Source of the DNA: Salticus scenicus
Lineage: Eukaryota > Arthropoda > Arachnida > Araneae > Salticidae
Direction: 5' to 3'
Length of the DNA stretch: 64,000 nt
NCBI GenBank assembly: GCA_963930645.1
Contig: OZ005655.1
Location: forward strand, 134,711,456 to 134,775,455
The notes below the pieces were generated by a model that saw nothing but the letters and a program-made list of their open reading frames with translations, did not search any database and was not told the DNA's origin. The position numbers were made by a program, and so were the translations under genes. The stretch's first letter is position 1; the number at the start of each line of letters is the position of its first letter. Positions 45,347 to 57,713 of this stretch are shown one piece after another.

Positions 45347-46691
45347 ATATATATATATAATAATAATAATAAAATAAAATCAACATATCTTAGGACTATG
45401 CAGATTTAGACTTAGCTTTATGACATAGATGCTATAATCTAAAAGATAAATTTCATCGTTAAAAAAAGAGAGAGAGAGAGAGATAACACTTTTTCGTATA
45501 TTGTCTGACATATTACATGAACACACATCTAAAACACGAACGCACGATCCATGTTTTCATATACTTACTTCTACAAATGACTTTTTTAAATGACTGAAAT
45601 TTGATATCCAACTTTTTTCCCCATAAAATACTAATGACGACGTTTTATCCATAGATTGAGACTAATATTCGTCTATACTAAAAAAATAAAATTAGAAATT
45701 CTAACTTCTAAACTTTTATTAAATTATTTACTTTAATTTATAATTGTTCCCAAAAACATTTACGAGTTAATTTATTTTTCGACATATAATAAACTATATT
45801 TTCACGCGAATAATAATAAAAAACTTTTTCGATAGTGTTTGTTTCGATTTTCTTTTCTTTTTATTCAAAAAAAAAAAAAAAAAAAAAAAAAAATGGAAAT
45901 TCTGGCAAAAGTAGAATTTAGTTAAGGACAGAGAACTATAAGTTTTTTTTTTTTTTTTTCAAATTAAAACATTGCTTTCAAATTATTCAATTATATTTTA
46001 GATAAATTTTAGATTTCGACAAATCTCCAACTATCGAAAAATAACACCGCAAAATCCCAGATTGAGACTAATAGTCCGCTGTCCTAATAAATAAATAAAT
46101 AAATAATAAGCATATTTTTTAAAATGAAGTTTAATTTAAAACTTGAAATGGTAAAATTGTTTGAACTTCAAAGGGACTGAACTGTAAAATTCCGAATAAA
46201 AAGTGTCTAAATTTTAAATTTTATTATTTTCAAACATTAAAAAAAATAAAAATAAAAATAAAATAAAATCAGAAATCATGGCACATTTGTACAAATAATA
46301 TTGATGGCTCAAAATTTTGATAAGCCTGCTGCATTAAATTAGCAAACTTACATATTTAAGATGATATTTTTTTTTTTTCTATGAATTGGTTTTTTGATCG
46401 CAACTCAAATCTTAATGCGTTTGCGTTGTTTTCTTAACATACAAAAAACGCACTTTACGTTGTCAAAAAACGGGAGAGGGAAGTATAAAATAGAAATTGG
46501 CATAGAAAACGCACATGGTGGGAAAAGAAACTTTTAACATTAGACAGAAAATTCAAGACAAATAGACGACAAAAAGAAACCAAAAGTACACGAAGCCTTG
46601 GAGGTTTCAACGAAACTTGCTACGTTTGAATTCTGGAAATTTAGAATAACATTTAACTAATTAATTTTGAAAGTAATTAAAATTTTGATTA

Positions 46692-46870
46692 TTTTATCTG
46701 ATAATAAATTGCTTGCTTAAAAAGTATTTGATGTGTACTTTTATGAACTACTTCACGTATAACTGCTTCAATAAGACAAACATTTGAGTTTTCAAAAATC
46801 AGATTTAAAGACAAAATAGTTTTAAATACTCTGATTGCTTATTCTATTAAACATTATAAAATTTAACAGG

Positions 46871-46905
<35 letters not shown>

Positions 46906-47421
46906 ATTATTATAATAATAATAATAAAATAAAATCAACATATCTTAAGACTATGTAGATTTAGACTTAGCTTTATGACATAGATGCTATAATCTGAAAG
47001 ATAAATTTCATCGTTAAAAGAAAAGAAAGAGAGAGAGATAACACTTTTTCGTATATTGTCTGACATAGTACATGAACACACATCTAAAACACGAACGCAC
47101 GATCCATGTTTTCATATACTTACTTCTACAAATGACTTTTTTAAATGACTGAAATTTGATATCCAACTTTTTTCCCCATAAAATACTAATGACGACGTTT
47201 TATCCATAGATTGAGACTAATATTCGTCTATACTAAAAAAATAAAATTAGAAATTCTAACTTCTAAACTTTTATTAAATTATTTACTTTAATTTATAATT
47301 GTTCCCAAAAACATTTACGAGTTAATTTATTTTTCGACATATAATAAACTATATTTTCACGCGAATAATAATAAAAAACTTTTTCGATAGTGTTTGTTTC
47401 GATTTTCTTTTCTTTTTATTC

Positions 47422-47452
<31 letters not shown>

Positions 47453-48248
47453 AAATTCTGGCAAAAGTAGAATTTAGTTTAGGACAGAGAACTATAAGTT
47501 TTTTTTTTTTTTTTTTCAAATTAAAACATTGCTTTCAAATTATTCAATTATATTTTAGATAAATTTTAGATTTCGACAAATCTCCAACTATCGAAAAATA
47601 ACACCGCAAAATCCCAGATTGAGACTAATAGTCCGCTGTCCTAATAAATAAATAAATAAATAATAAGCATATTTTTTAAAATGAAGTTTAATTTAAAACT
47701 TGAAATGGTAAAATTGTTTGAACTTCAAAGGGACTGAACTGTAAAATTCCGAATAAAAAGTGTCTAAATTTTAAATTTTATTATTTTCAAACATTAAAAA
47801 AAATAAAAATAAAAATAAAATAAAATCAGAAATCATGGCACATTTGTACAAATAATATTGATGGCTCAAAATTTTGATAAGCCTGCTGCATTAAATTAGC
47901 AAACTTACATATTTAAGATGATATTTTTTTTTTTTCTATGAATTGGTTTTTTGATCGCAACTCAAATCTTAATGCGTTTGCGTTGTTTTCTTAACATACA
48001 AAAAACGCACTTTACGTTGTCAAAAAACGGGAGAGGGAAGTATAAAATAGAAATTGGCATAGAAAACGCACATGGTGGGAAAAGAAACTTTTAACATTAG
48101 ACAGAAAATTCAAGACAAATAGACGACAAAAAGAAACCAAAAGTACACGAAGCCTTGGAGGTTTCAACGAAACTTGCTACGTTTGAATTCTGGAAATTTA
48201 GAATAACATTTAACTAATTAATTTTGAAAGTAATTAAAATTTTGATTA
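46692..48248 (+). repeat. Triplicated segment, copy B
   Basis: This 1557-base copy is nearly identical to copy A outside the microsatellite and LINE insertion. It contains the full unit, including the terminal part with TTTTTTGATCGCAACTC and GAATTCTGGAAATTTAG. Confidence 0.95.
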
Positions 48249-48427
48249 TTTTATCTGATAATAAATTGCTTGCTTAAAAAGTATTTGATGTGTACTTTTA
48301 TGAACTACTTCACGTATAACTGCTTCAATAAGACAAACATTTGAGTTTTCAAAAATCATATTTAAAGACAAAATAGTTTTAAATACTCTGATTGCTTATT
48401 CTATTAAACATTATAAAATTTAACAGG

Positions 48428-48464
<37 letters not shown>

Positions 48465-49362
48465 ATTATTATAATAATAATAATAAAATAAAATCAACAT
48501 ATCTTAAGACTATGTAGATTTAGACTTAGCTTTATGACATAGATGCTATAATCTGAAAGATAAATTTCATCGTTAAAAGAAAAGAAAGAGAGAGAGATAA
48601 CACTTTTTCGTATATTGTCTGACATAGTACATGAACACACATCTAAAACACGAACGCACGATCCATGTTTTCATATACTTCTACAGACGACTTTTTAAAA
48701 TGACTGAAATTTGATATCCAACTTTTCCCCCCATAAAATACTAATGACGACGTTTTATACATAGATTGAGACTAATATTCGTCTGTACTAAAAAAATAAA
48801 ATTAGAAATTCTAACTTCTAAACTTTTATTAAATTATTTACTTTAATTTATAATTGTTCCCAAAAACATTTACGAGTTAATTTATTTTTCGACATATAAT
48901 AAACTATATTTTCACGCGAATAATAATAAAAAACTTTTTCGATAGTGTTTGTTTCGATTTTCTTTTCTTTTTATCCAAAAAAAAAAAAAAAAAAAAAAAA
49001 GTGGAAATTCTGGCAAAAGCAGAATTTAGTTTAGGACAGAGAACTATAAGTTTTTTTTTTTTTTTTTTTTTTTTTTTCAAATTAAAACATTGCTTTCAAA
49101 TTATTCAATTATATTTTAGATAAATTTTAGATTTCGATAAATCTCCAACTATCGAAAAATAACACCGCAAAAATCCCAGATTGAGACTAATAGTCCGCAG
49201 TCCTAATAAATAAATAAATAAATAAATAAATAATAAGCATATTCTTTAAAATGAAGTTTAATTTAAAACTTGAAATGGTAAAATTGTTTGAACTTCAAAG
49301 GGACTGAACTGCAAAATTCCGAATAAAAAGTGTCTAAATTTTAAATTTTATTATTTTCAAAC

Positions 49363-49404
<42 letters not shown>

Positions 49405-49530
49405 GAAATCATGGCACATTTGTACAAATAATCTTGATGGCTCAAAATTTTGATAAGCCTGCTGCATTAAATTAGCAAACTTACATATTTAAGATGATTT
49501 TTTTTTCTTTCTATGAATTGGTTTTTTGAT
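48249..49530 (+). repeat. Triplicated segment, copy C (3' truncated)
   Basis: It matches copy B until GAATTGGTTTTTTGAT, then diverges, lacking the last 270-odd bases of the unit. Differences (for example CTTCTACAGACGAC and longer A and T runs at 49368-49402 and 49051-49077) make it more diverged than A is from B. Confidence 0.95.
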
Positions 49531-49565
49531 ACAGTTCTGTCTAAATTGAAGGATTCTCTATTTAG

Positions 49566-49790
49566 AGGCCCACCAGTGGCCTAGCTGTTCTGTGGTCGAA
49601 ACTATTAGATGGGATGTGCCTCGTTTGATCCCAGGTCGAGCCCATCGAAATAGCCGTTTGGAGTTTTATGTGATTTTCTCCAAAACTCGCTAAATGTGGG
49701 CTATTGTCCCATATAGAGCCCCCAACAGAGGCCTTGTAACTACTGTAGTCAATCGGCCTTTCAATCTCAGAACAACTCTAGAATGTAGAG
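49566..49790 (+). mobile_element. tRNA-derived SINE, copy 2
   Basis: It starts CCACCAGTGGCCTAGCTGTTCTG and continues through B-box-like GTTTGATCCCAGG, then TTTTCTCCAAAACTCGCTAA and ATGTGGGCTA, then CCCCCAACAGAGGCC. The order is the same as in the SINE at 20548-20770. It lies directly downstream of the truncated copy C. Confidence 0.7.
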
Positions 49791-50158
49791 AATATTCTCC
49801 TCATTCAATAATTAATACGCTGTATTCTGTAAAAATATAAAGATATTAAATTAAAATATTTTTAAATACCTTATAATTTTGTTCAAAAGAGGAATATTGT
49901 AAATATTTTTCGATATTAACAATTGCTTATAATAAATAGTAAATAAACTTTTTAATTTACTACAAATGAAGATATTTAAAACAGCATTAGTATTTTTAAT
50001 TCTGCTCTTGGAAATAAGTTTAAATTTCAGAATAAACATTTTATTATTAGTAGTAGTATGTTCTTAATCAATTTTTATAATTATAGAAAGGTAAACTAAT
50101 TACAATTGCATAAGACTAAAAGCTTCACAATTAAATATGTTTAGATATTCCATCTTAG

Positions 50159-50195
<37 letters not shown>

Positions 50196-50639
50196 TGCAT
50201 TTTAAAAATTAAAACATAACTATTTTTAGCAATAAATTCCATTTTTATTGAAAAATTAAAAGTGTAGATAAAAAAACATACCGACTATTACATACATAAT
50301 ATATGTAGACGAAATATCGTTTTTATAATATGATGTAACTCATATTTACTCAATTACATTAATGAATAAAATATTACATTTTTTGTAGAAACTATATTTC
50401 ATTCACATTTAAGAGTAATAATAAAGCGTAGTTTTTAATTATTGTTAAAATAAAGTTTTATAATTTTTTCCAAAAGAATGAACTTCTTTCTAAAAAAAAT
50501 ACGTGCACCCTACTAAATATATACATATATTAAAATCTTTTTCATTTATAAAAATTACCATTTTTGGAAAGTACTTTTTTTTTTATTATTATTATTACTA
50601 ATTTTTATAATCGAACATACCTATGCAGGAAAACTTATC
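49791..50639. other. AT-rich spacer
   Basis: It contains a T33 run at 50162-50194. The 62-residue minus-strand frame has no motif. Confidence 0.5.
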
Positions 50640-50840
50640 ACTGTAAGAAAATATTAGAAAAATTAGTATATCTTATAAACGAAGAACATAAATCAATGAT
50701 TTGTGTTAACACAATAGACCTGTTTGTCTTTCGGGAAATAAATAAATACTTCCCAGAGATTCAGTTTATTGAATTTAGTGAAAAGAAGAGAAATCAGACG
50801 AAATTTAATTTTTACTTGTTTGATCTAAGATAATGTAAAT
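50640..50840 (+). repeat. Dispersed repeat with possible coding ancestry, copy 2
   Basis: Homologous to 32480-32640. Here the plus-strand frame (within 50564-50833) is open to a stop and reads INKYFPEIQFIEFSEKK near its end. The similarity with the other copy is visible at both nucleotide and residue level, but the protein has no recognisable family and composition bias is strong. Confidence 0.5.
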
Positions 50841-50842
50841 TG

Positions 50843-50876
<34 letters not shown>

Positions 50877-51488
50877 TAACCAATTTTCTGCAACAACGAT
50901 TCAAATATTTTATTTTATTTTTTTTTTGGTTTATTTTTATTTTTATTTTTATTTATTTATTTATTTTTTGTAATAGAAGAAACGTGTGTTGGAAAAGTAA
51001 AGGAGATTAGGGAAACGCAAATATGATTTTTAAGTTTAATTATGTAAATAAAAAAATACTTAAACATATTGCAGAACAGTATACAAACATAGGCAGAAAA
51101 TCCCTTAATATTACTGGTATAGTTAAAGTTAGTATAATTAAACATTATATTTATAAAAAAAAAAAACAGTCTCGAAACGTTAGAGCATTGTTTGCTAATT
51201 AACATAATTTTTTAAAATGTTGTGGATGAGTTTTCAATATTTTTGTATTTTCGCTGTGTGAATTTTAATTTTACTAAAGTGATAGTTTAAAAAGGAAAAG
51301 TAAAATATAAATTTAATACATATGTATATTCATTGTTTTACGAATGGAAATAAAAGACAGGAAAAGTAGAAAAATAACTTTCGACGCTGAAAATTATTAT
51401 TATTATCATCATTAGTTTTTGTTGTTGAAATATTCAAATAAACATATTTATTAATTATTCTAAAATATTTATTTATTTTTATTTATTT

Positions 51489-51519
<31 letters not shown>
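50841..51519. other. AT-rich spacer
   Basis: An A run (50844-50873), TTTA repeats (about 50935-50965 and 51465-51522) and an 82-residue minus-strand frame with no motif. Confidence 0.5.
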
Positions 51520-52899
51520 TTTTAGATTAGATCTTGGTAACTTTTGCAGCTGTTTCTTTAAATCATTTTTCGTAAAACGGAAACTCTTAATAACTTTTAG
51601 TTCCTTTACGCGATATATTATAACAAGTAATAAAAAAGTATTTATATTGGAAATAAATTATGACAGAGAACATGTATTGATATTTAAAAGTTATAAAATT
51701 TAATTTTAAAAAGCGCCTAGGTAATTTTATGTATTAGTGATGAGGTAAAGAATTTGGTATACTGCGGCTACCAAAAGACTTTCTTCTACATATTTAAATT
51801 TACGCATTACATACCATTTATTAAAAGTATTATTTAAAAAAGTTATTTTCCATCATAAATTTAGACAATTTAATCACAGAGATGTATTATACTAAATATA
51901 CTAAAGAAATGAAGCTATCTTAGAAAATGCATGTTTTTTCTTTAAAATGAGAACTTTGTTTCAGACTATGTAACTTTGTTTCAGATTATCACAAATTTAT
52001 GTTTCAACATTCTTTTTAAAGGTTTTGATGAGTTCCTTTGAAAGATACCCTTGTTGAAATTTTTATCGCCTTGGGAGGTAGTGTTAATCACCACCTATTG
52101 TGAAATTCATCTACATACATACAATTTTTTCTAGTTTATTATCGGTAGTATCAATTATTCGTATTAATTTCACGATCATTTGATAAAAATAATTCTCATC
52201 ATGCACATTTATACGTTTATTTTTTCCTATAGTGTAATGTTAAATAATATTGCAAAGTTAGAGATATCAGCGCCACTCGTTGAGCGATTGATAGTTAAAT
52301 GTTATCAGTAACAGTTTAGGTCAATAATGTCGAACTAAATAAAAAGTTAAGTTAAATGTCATTCATTGGTTCGTAAGATACGGGCATCTACAAAAATTTT
52401 TAAATACAAACACAGAGATTTACAAACACATAGGTAGACTAATTTTTTAGAGGTCCTAATGTCTTTTTTTTAAATGGTCAAATCGTGTTCAGAACATCCG
52501 AAAAGATGTAAATCCATCAAAAACAGAAGAGCAAAATTTTCTAGAATCCAGTCCATATATACATAGAAGAAATTAAAAAAATACCCCGCAAATATATTTC
52601 AATACTTTATTTTTACTACATATTATCATGACCGTATACTAATTCAGAAGTAAACGTAACGAAACTTTGAGTTGGGTAGTGAGCATTAAGGCTTATTGAC
52701 TGCTCTAGGTTCCTAAACATGAAGGGAAGTACCTTCCGTGAGGGGCTTTCTAAAAGGTCCTAACCTGTATTTAACCAAGTTTCAATGAAAATTTCAAGAA
52801 AATATCATTAATTTATTTAAAACTTTTTATTATTTTAATAGTAAAGACATTTTCTCACGTACAGATTAATGTATATATGTATATACATATATATGTATA
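51520..52899. repeat. Left part of large diverged repeat (pairs with 38100-40080)
   Basis: CTTTTGCAGCTGTTTCTTTAAATC followed by GTAAAACGGAAA matches about 38150-38195. The remainder to the Tc1-like transposon is AT-rich without genes. The pairing resumes at about 54690, after the transposon. Confidence 0.45.
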
Positions 52900-54320
52900 C
52901 ACTCTAAGACAAAAAAAAAAGACGCACCAAGAAGAAGTAATGCAAATTGGACACAAATAGACATGCATACAAATTTCGATGCAAAATCGAAATTTTAAAA
53001 GTTTGGCGACGAGTGAATGAACATGTGACGCTAAAGCGTATTTCAACTGCGCAACTGGCAGGATATTAAAGAGGAGAAATTTTGATTCCACGTTATAAAT
53101 TATTTGAAAATTTCATTCCGGTTACTCAGATAGACAGTAACTGTGCCTCGCATACAGGTGAGCAAACAATATGCACAGATGCCAGCATTTGAGAAAGGAG
53201 TGTAGTTGGGCTCAACGAAGCCGGATAGTATAATCTGTGATTTCTTTGACGCTTGGATAGGTGCGATGCCGTTAGTACATAATGTTGGCAGGAATGTGTG
53301 AACTATGATCAAACATAGTGTTAAGAAGGAAGTGGTCGGCTGAGAGATAGGACAGTATGTAAGTACCGATCAATCGTCAGAGCGGTACTCAAAGCCCCAA
53401 AATCGTCATTATTACCGATCCTTCGTGCAACTGATACTTCAGTGGCTTCAAATACCATTAATAGGCGGCTCATAGTAATGGGGTTGAGCTCGCAAAGCCT
53501 CTTGTGCCGACTGCTATTAAACTTTGTACACTGACATTCCCGTTTGAAGTGATATCGGACACGTTCGACCCGGAATGTTACTGAATGTAGTAGAATTGTC
53601 TTCAGTGATGAGTCCCACTCCAATTTTAGTTCCGATGACCAGCGAAGGCGTATCAGGAAACGCCCCAAAAGAAGGGGGTTCCAACCTAACTGTCACCAAA
53701 CAATACGGCCCGACAAGCAGGAGTGATGGTTTTGGTCGCTATTTCATTTCATAGCTGGACCCCTTTGGTTGCCGTCCGCAGCATCATTAAGCAGAGTGGT
53801 ACGCCGACGAAATTCTACATCCCGTTTTGTTGTCCTTCATGTCACGAAATTTTGAACGTATATTTCAAGATTATAATGCCCGACCACGTACGAAGATAGT
53901 TTCTACTGCTTGTTTTTTCTTTTCCTTGCCCAACATTATTTTGGCCAGCAAAGTCGCCGGATCTCTCTACCACTGAAGACGTTTGGAGCATCATGAAAAG
54001 GGTCCTAACACCAGCTCGGGATTTCGCCAATCTAATTCAGCGATTGGACAGAATTTGGCACGATATCTCGCAGGAGGACATCTGCCAACTCTATAAATTA
54101 ATGCCAAGCCGAATAACTGCTTACATAAGGGCCAGATTAGGACCGATGCTTTATTAACTTGTTCATTTTGTGAGGCTCTTTCTCTTGATTAAATCCTCCT
54201 AAATGTTTTAAACTGTAATCATTTGTTCTTCTTCACATGTACATCACATCTACCAATTTTCGTCCCATTCGGAAAACCCCTTCTTGGTGGTTTTTTTTTT
54301 TTTTTTTTTGTCTTAGAGTG
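52900..54320 (+). mobile_element. Tc1-like transposon with both ends and TA target
   Basis: The left end CACTCTAAGAC, A run, CCAAGAAG is matched by the right end read inward: CACTCTAAGAC, A run, CCACCAAGAAG. The element is flanked by TA on each side (52898-52899 and 54321-54322), the Tc1/mariner target. The length of 1421 bp is close to that of full Tc1-family elements. It encodes the transposase pseudogene described separately. Confidence 0.9.
53143..54157 (+). pseudogene. Tc1-like transposase pseudogene, near full length
   Basis: The reading starts where an initiator would lie (now GTG, followed by PRIQVSKQYAQMPAFERG). It continues through a helix-turn-helix region with ASNTINRRLI (about 53440-53475). 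The catalytic domain reads VFSDESHSNFSSDDQRRRIR (53598-53660), then FQDYNARP (about 53866-53890), then SPDLSTTEDVWSIMKRV (about 53955-54005). The C-terminal part reads IWHDISQEDICQLY, MPSRITAYIRARLG and ends at a stop at 54155-54157. The span would give about 338 residues, the usual family length. Several frameshifts and stops interrupt it. Of the DDE residues, the first Asp (SDES) and the final Glu (TTED) are kept, while the middle Asp (usually QQDNARPH) aligns with Tyr. The product would be inactive. Minus-strand frames over this region are shadows. Confidence 0.88.
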
Positions 54321-54456
54321 TATATATACATTTGTTACTTAAATAAATGCCAAAAAAGAAATTGCAGTTTTCTTAATTTCTACTAAATAAAAATCCTTGT
54401 ATTAAATTGTTGGTGATAGCATTTCCTGATCTTCGCCTTAAAATAGATCATTAAAA

Positions 54457-54502
<46 letters not shown>

Positions 54503-54679
54503 CAGTTCTGAAACCAAAATTAATGGACATTAATTTGAGAATATGAAGTTGATTCTCTAATATTAATTTACGTTTTTTGTTTAGAATAAGCTTACAGTTT
54601 TATAAATCTATTTTTATATGAACATTTTTTTTTTATTCTACTTGTGTCCTCATTTTTTTTTTACACAATCATTCCTCTT
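54321..54679. other. AT-rich spacer
   Basis: It holds a T run of about 40 bases at 54460-54499. Nothing else recognised. Confidence 0.5.
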
Positions 54680-54998
54680 TGTATACTTATATAATCAAAA
54701 TACTGAGAAACGTAATATATAAATGCCTTAAATTCATTAAATAATTGATCTTACTGTACTTAAAAAATGCATTTTTCTGAAATTGTGTCGATTAATTACA
54801 AAATTAACTTAAATTACCCTCAGTGCCCTATAATTAAGGAAAAATCAATCAATGAAACTTTAATTAAAAATTAATTAGTAAGAAGTGAAAATGTTGATGT
54901 TTTGTGCAAAATGTATGCATTAAATTAAATAATTCAATTAGAGAGTTAATTTATAGAATCAATGCGCAAGAATAAGAGTAAAAGATGCTTACAATATC

Positions 54999-55034
<36 letters not shown>

Positions 55035-55450
55035 ATATGTCTTTTATAAAACGTTATGCCAGAAACATTTCTTCGAATCTTTTGTAGTTTCTCTAATTTA
55101 AGATGTGTTAAAATAAATATTAAAATCATTATTACGAAGTCTCAGTTAAAGGATTAAAAAAGATTGTAACATCCTCATAAGATATTAAGATATTGGAGAA
55201 AAAATTGAATAATTTTTATTCAGTATATACGATGTCTTGGCAGCTGCTGAACCTGGGGCTCATCTCACAGCGTGGTGATTCTCTACCACTGAACAATCAT
55301 AGATAAATTATAGTCGACATCTTTAAATCAAGGTCGATTTCATCCTCGAAATTTAGTAGACTTTAAAAAGGAGAAATACGACTGATAATAATTAACTTTA
55401 ACTCACTGGATTGCAGTATTTATTATTGTATTTATACCCAGCAATATTTC
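54680..55450. repeat. Right part of large diverged repeat (pairs with 39000-39900)
   Basis: Matches include GCATTAAATTAAATAATTC, GCGCAAGAATAAGAGTAAA, ACATCCTCATAAGATATTAAG and CTGGATTGCAGTATT, in the order of the first region. Confidence 0.5.
55237..55310 (-). repeat. Degenerate tRNA-like sequence 3
   Basis: The minus strand reads TTGTTCAGTGGTAGAGAATC (A-box-like), CCACGCTGTGAG and CCCAGGTTCAGCAGC (B-box-like). Spacing fits a tRNA, but the acceptor and anticodon stems do not pair convincingly. Confidence 0.4.
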
Positions 55451-56156
55451 CTTTTTTATAAGAAATTTCATTCTCCAGTGTTATTGCTGTTTTTATGTGT
55501 CGTATTTATTTTGTTCCAAGTTTTTAAGAACGTAAATAAGTAGACAAAATTTTCTTTGAGAGAAATATGGCGACTTGAATTTGTCCGACATATATCGGTA
55601 ACAGAGGTTAAGCCGAATGCAGGTTAAGCCGAAGGTTCTCAATTTGATTTTTGGCTGATGCATTTTCCGACTTAAATAAGCGTTATTCAGTCTGAAACAA
55701 TTAATTAGTATGAATAAAATTGAAGTGAACCCATCCTGTATCATTATAATATCATACTATAGCACATGTATCTCAAATAAAATATTTAAAAAATTATCAA
55801 CGAACGTAAACAGATAATACACCAAAAAAAAAAAAAAAAAAAAAAAAAGTTACAGTAATTATTTATTTGTTTATCTTTCCAATTGAAGAAAATAAAGCAA
55901 GTATTTTGATGAAATAAAATTAAAAATAAAAAAATATATAAATAAAAATAAAAGATTAAAATGGAATAATTTGAGGAATTGAAGATTTACACATGCTTAT
56001 ATTTTTCCTCAAAGAAAAATGGATTATTAATTAAAAGTTTCAGCTATCATAAACATTCTGCAACAAAACCCTAGTCAAACAGTCAATTATTCTAGCATTA
56101 TAACTCTTTCCTTTACTATCAGATACATCCATTCGGTAGGGTACAGAATTTTCCAA
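55451..56156. other. AT-rich spacer
   Basis: Contains an A run (55825-55848) and an 83-residue minus-strand frame (55493-55744) without motif. Confidence 0.5.
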
Positions 56157-57538
56157 TCTATATATATAAAAATTGTTCTTTCTGACTGACTGACTAAGTG
56201 AGTGAGGGGGTGATTCATCATCGCCCAGTTCAAACGCCTGGACCTAGAAGCATGAAATTTTGTGACAACGTTCTTTCTATGACGTAGGCATCCACTAAGA
56301 AGCGATTTTACAAAATTCGCCCCCAAGGGGGGGGAGGGGGGGCAAAACGTGATTTCACAAAATCCTTCATATCTCAAAGAAAAAAACAGATATCCGTAAA
56401 ATTTTTGCTTTAAAATGTAGCTAATACAAATGTCTAAAAACTAATTTCTGTAATTTTTAAAATTCGGTCCCCAAGGGGGGGGGGGGGAAAACGTGATTTC
56501 ACATGCGTAAAACGTGATTTCGCATAATCCTATATATCTCAAACAAAAAAATAGATATACGTGAATTTTTTGCTCTAAAATATAGCTAATGCAAATATCT
56601 AAAAACTAATTTCTGGAATTTTAGAAATTCAACCCCCAGGTGGGGCAGCAGTGGGGGCTATGGGGCAAAAACAAATAGAAATAGAGTTAGGGCGTTCAAA
56701 ATTTGTACAGATAGGTTTTAGAGGCCTGCAAGTCGAATGGGGATATTTTCGATTGTGTAAAGTTATTAGGAGGGGAAGGAAGGGGGAGGGGAGAGGGGGG
56801 CAAAAAAATATTGTCAGATCGTTCAAAATTGGTACATAGAGGTGTTCGATACTTACAAATCGATTGCGGATATTTTTGAATTTGTAAAATTATTAGGAGG
56901 GGCGGGGAGGGGGTGGGGCGATAAGGGGGCTATGGGGCAAAAACAAATAGAAATACTGTTAGGCCGTTCCAAATTGTTACAGATAGGTTTTAGAGGCCTG
57001 CAAGTCGAATGCGGATATTTTAGAAAGTGTAAAGTCATTAGTAGGGCCGGGAAGGGGGCGGGGAGAGGGGGGCAAAAAAATAAAAATAGTGTTAGATCGT
57101 TCAAAATTGATATATAGAGTTTTTCGATACTTACAAATCTATTGCGGATATTTTCGAAGTTGTAAAATTATTAGGAGGGGCGGTAAAGGGGGAGGGAGCG
57201 GAGGGGCAAAAAAATAAAAATAAAGATAGACCGTTCAAAACTGGTGCATAGAGGTTTTTGATACTTACAAATCGATTGCGGATATTTTCGAATTTGTAAA
57301 ATTATTAGGATAGACGGGAGGGGGGGGGGAAGGGGGAAAATAATAGAAATAAGAGTTAGAGCATTTTGGGAATTTTTTTCCGAAGGCAGTGAGAACCCGG
57401 TGCGACATTTTTCCCTATCAAATTTTGTTTCTCTCTCTTTTTTTTTCACGTGATAAAAATTAATGCAATTTTGAGAATTCAGTAATTATAGTGATTCATT
57501 TAAAAATAGAGACCAGCGAAGCGGGCATCGCCTGCTAG
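56157..57538 (+). mobile_element. Non-autonomous Helitron, plus orientation
   Basis: It starts TCTATATATATAAAAATTG after an A and ends GCGGGCATCGCCTGCTAG before a T, the Helitron insertion pattern. AGCGGGC-ATC-GCCTGCT can fold at the 3' end. A GACTGACTGACT tract sits just inside the 5' end. The interior has four or five diverged repeats of about 140-160 bases, each with a G-rich block (GGGGCGGGGAGGGGG type) followed by GGCAAAAA(A/C)AAATAGAAAT, GTTCAAAATTG and AATCGATTGCGGATATTTTCG. The frames at 56629-57449 on both strands are Pro-rich or Gly-rich readings of these blocks, not genes. No Rep/helicase. Confidence 0.72.
56640..57370 (+). repeat. Internal G-rich tandem repeats of the Helitron
   Basis: Units carry GCGGATATTTTCGAATTTGTAAAATTATTAGGA followed by a GGGG-rich block and GGGGCAAAAA. 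They recur at about 56730, 56870, 57010, 57145 and 57290, a period near 140 bases. The G-rich blocks have several runs of four or more G. Confidence 0.8.
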
Positions 57539-57713
57539 TAAAATATAAAATAACAGATTATTTGTTTGATATCTTGATTTGTATGTTTAAAAGTCACATG
57601 TAATATATATACAGTGTATATAGATTCAAATCTTCTACACTGTATATAGATTCAAATTTTAACTTATAAAGTCGAATGATATAATTATCATTTTAGTGCA
57701 CTTTAAAAACTGT

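Larger units (their letters stand above)
44901..46691 (+). repeat. Triplicated segment, copy A
   Basis: This begins at TTTTATCTGATAATAAATTGC and is followed head-to-tail by copies at 46692 and 48249. Copy A is 1791 bases because its TA microsatellite is long (45081-45172) and a LINE 3' fragment was inserted in it. Elsewhere it is nearly identical to copy B. No gene is seen inside. Confidence 0.95.

Noticed and set aside
52855..54030. Series of minus-strand frames of 60-115 residues
   Set aside because: The plus strand carries a recognisable Tc1-like transposase over this span; the minus-strand frames are shadows.
56087..57449. Pro-rich and Gly-rich frames on both strands
   Set aside because: They are readings of the G-rich repeat blocks inside the Helitron, mirrored on the two strands.
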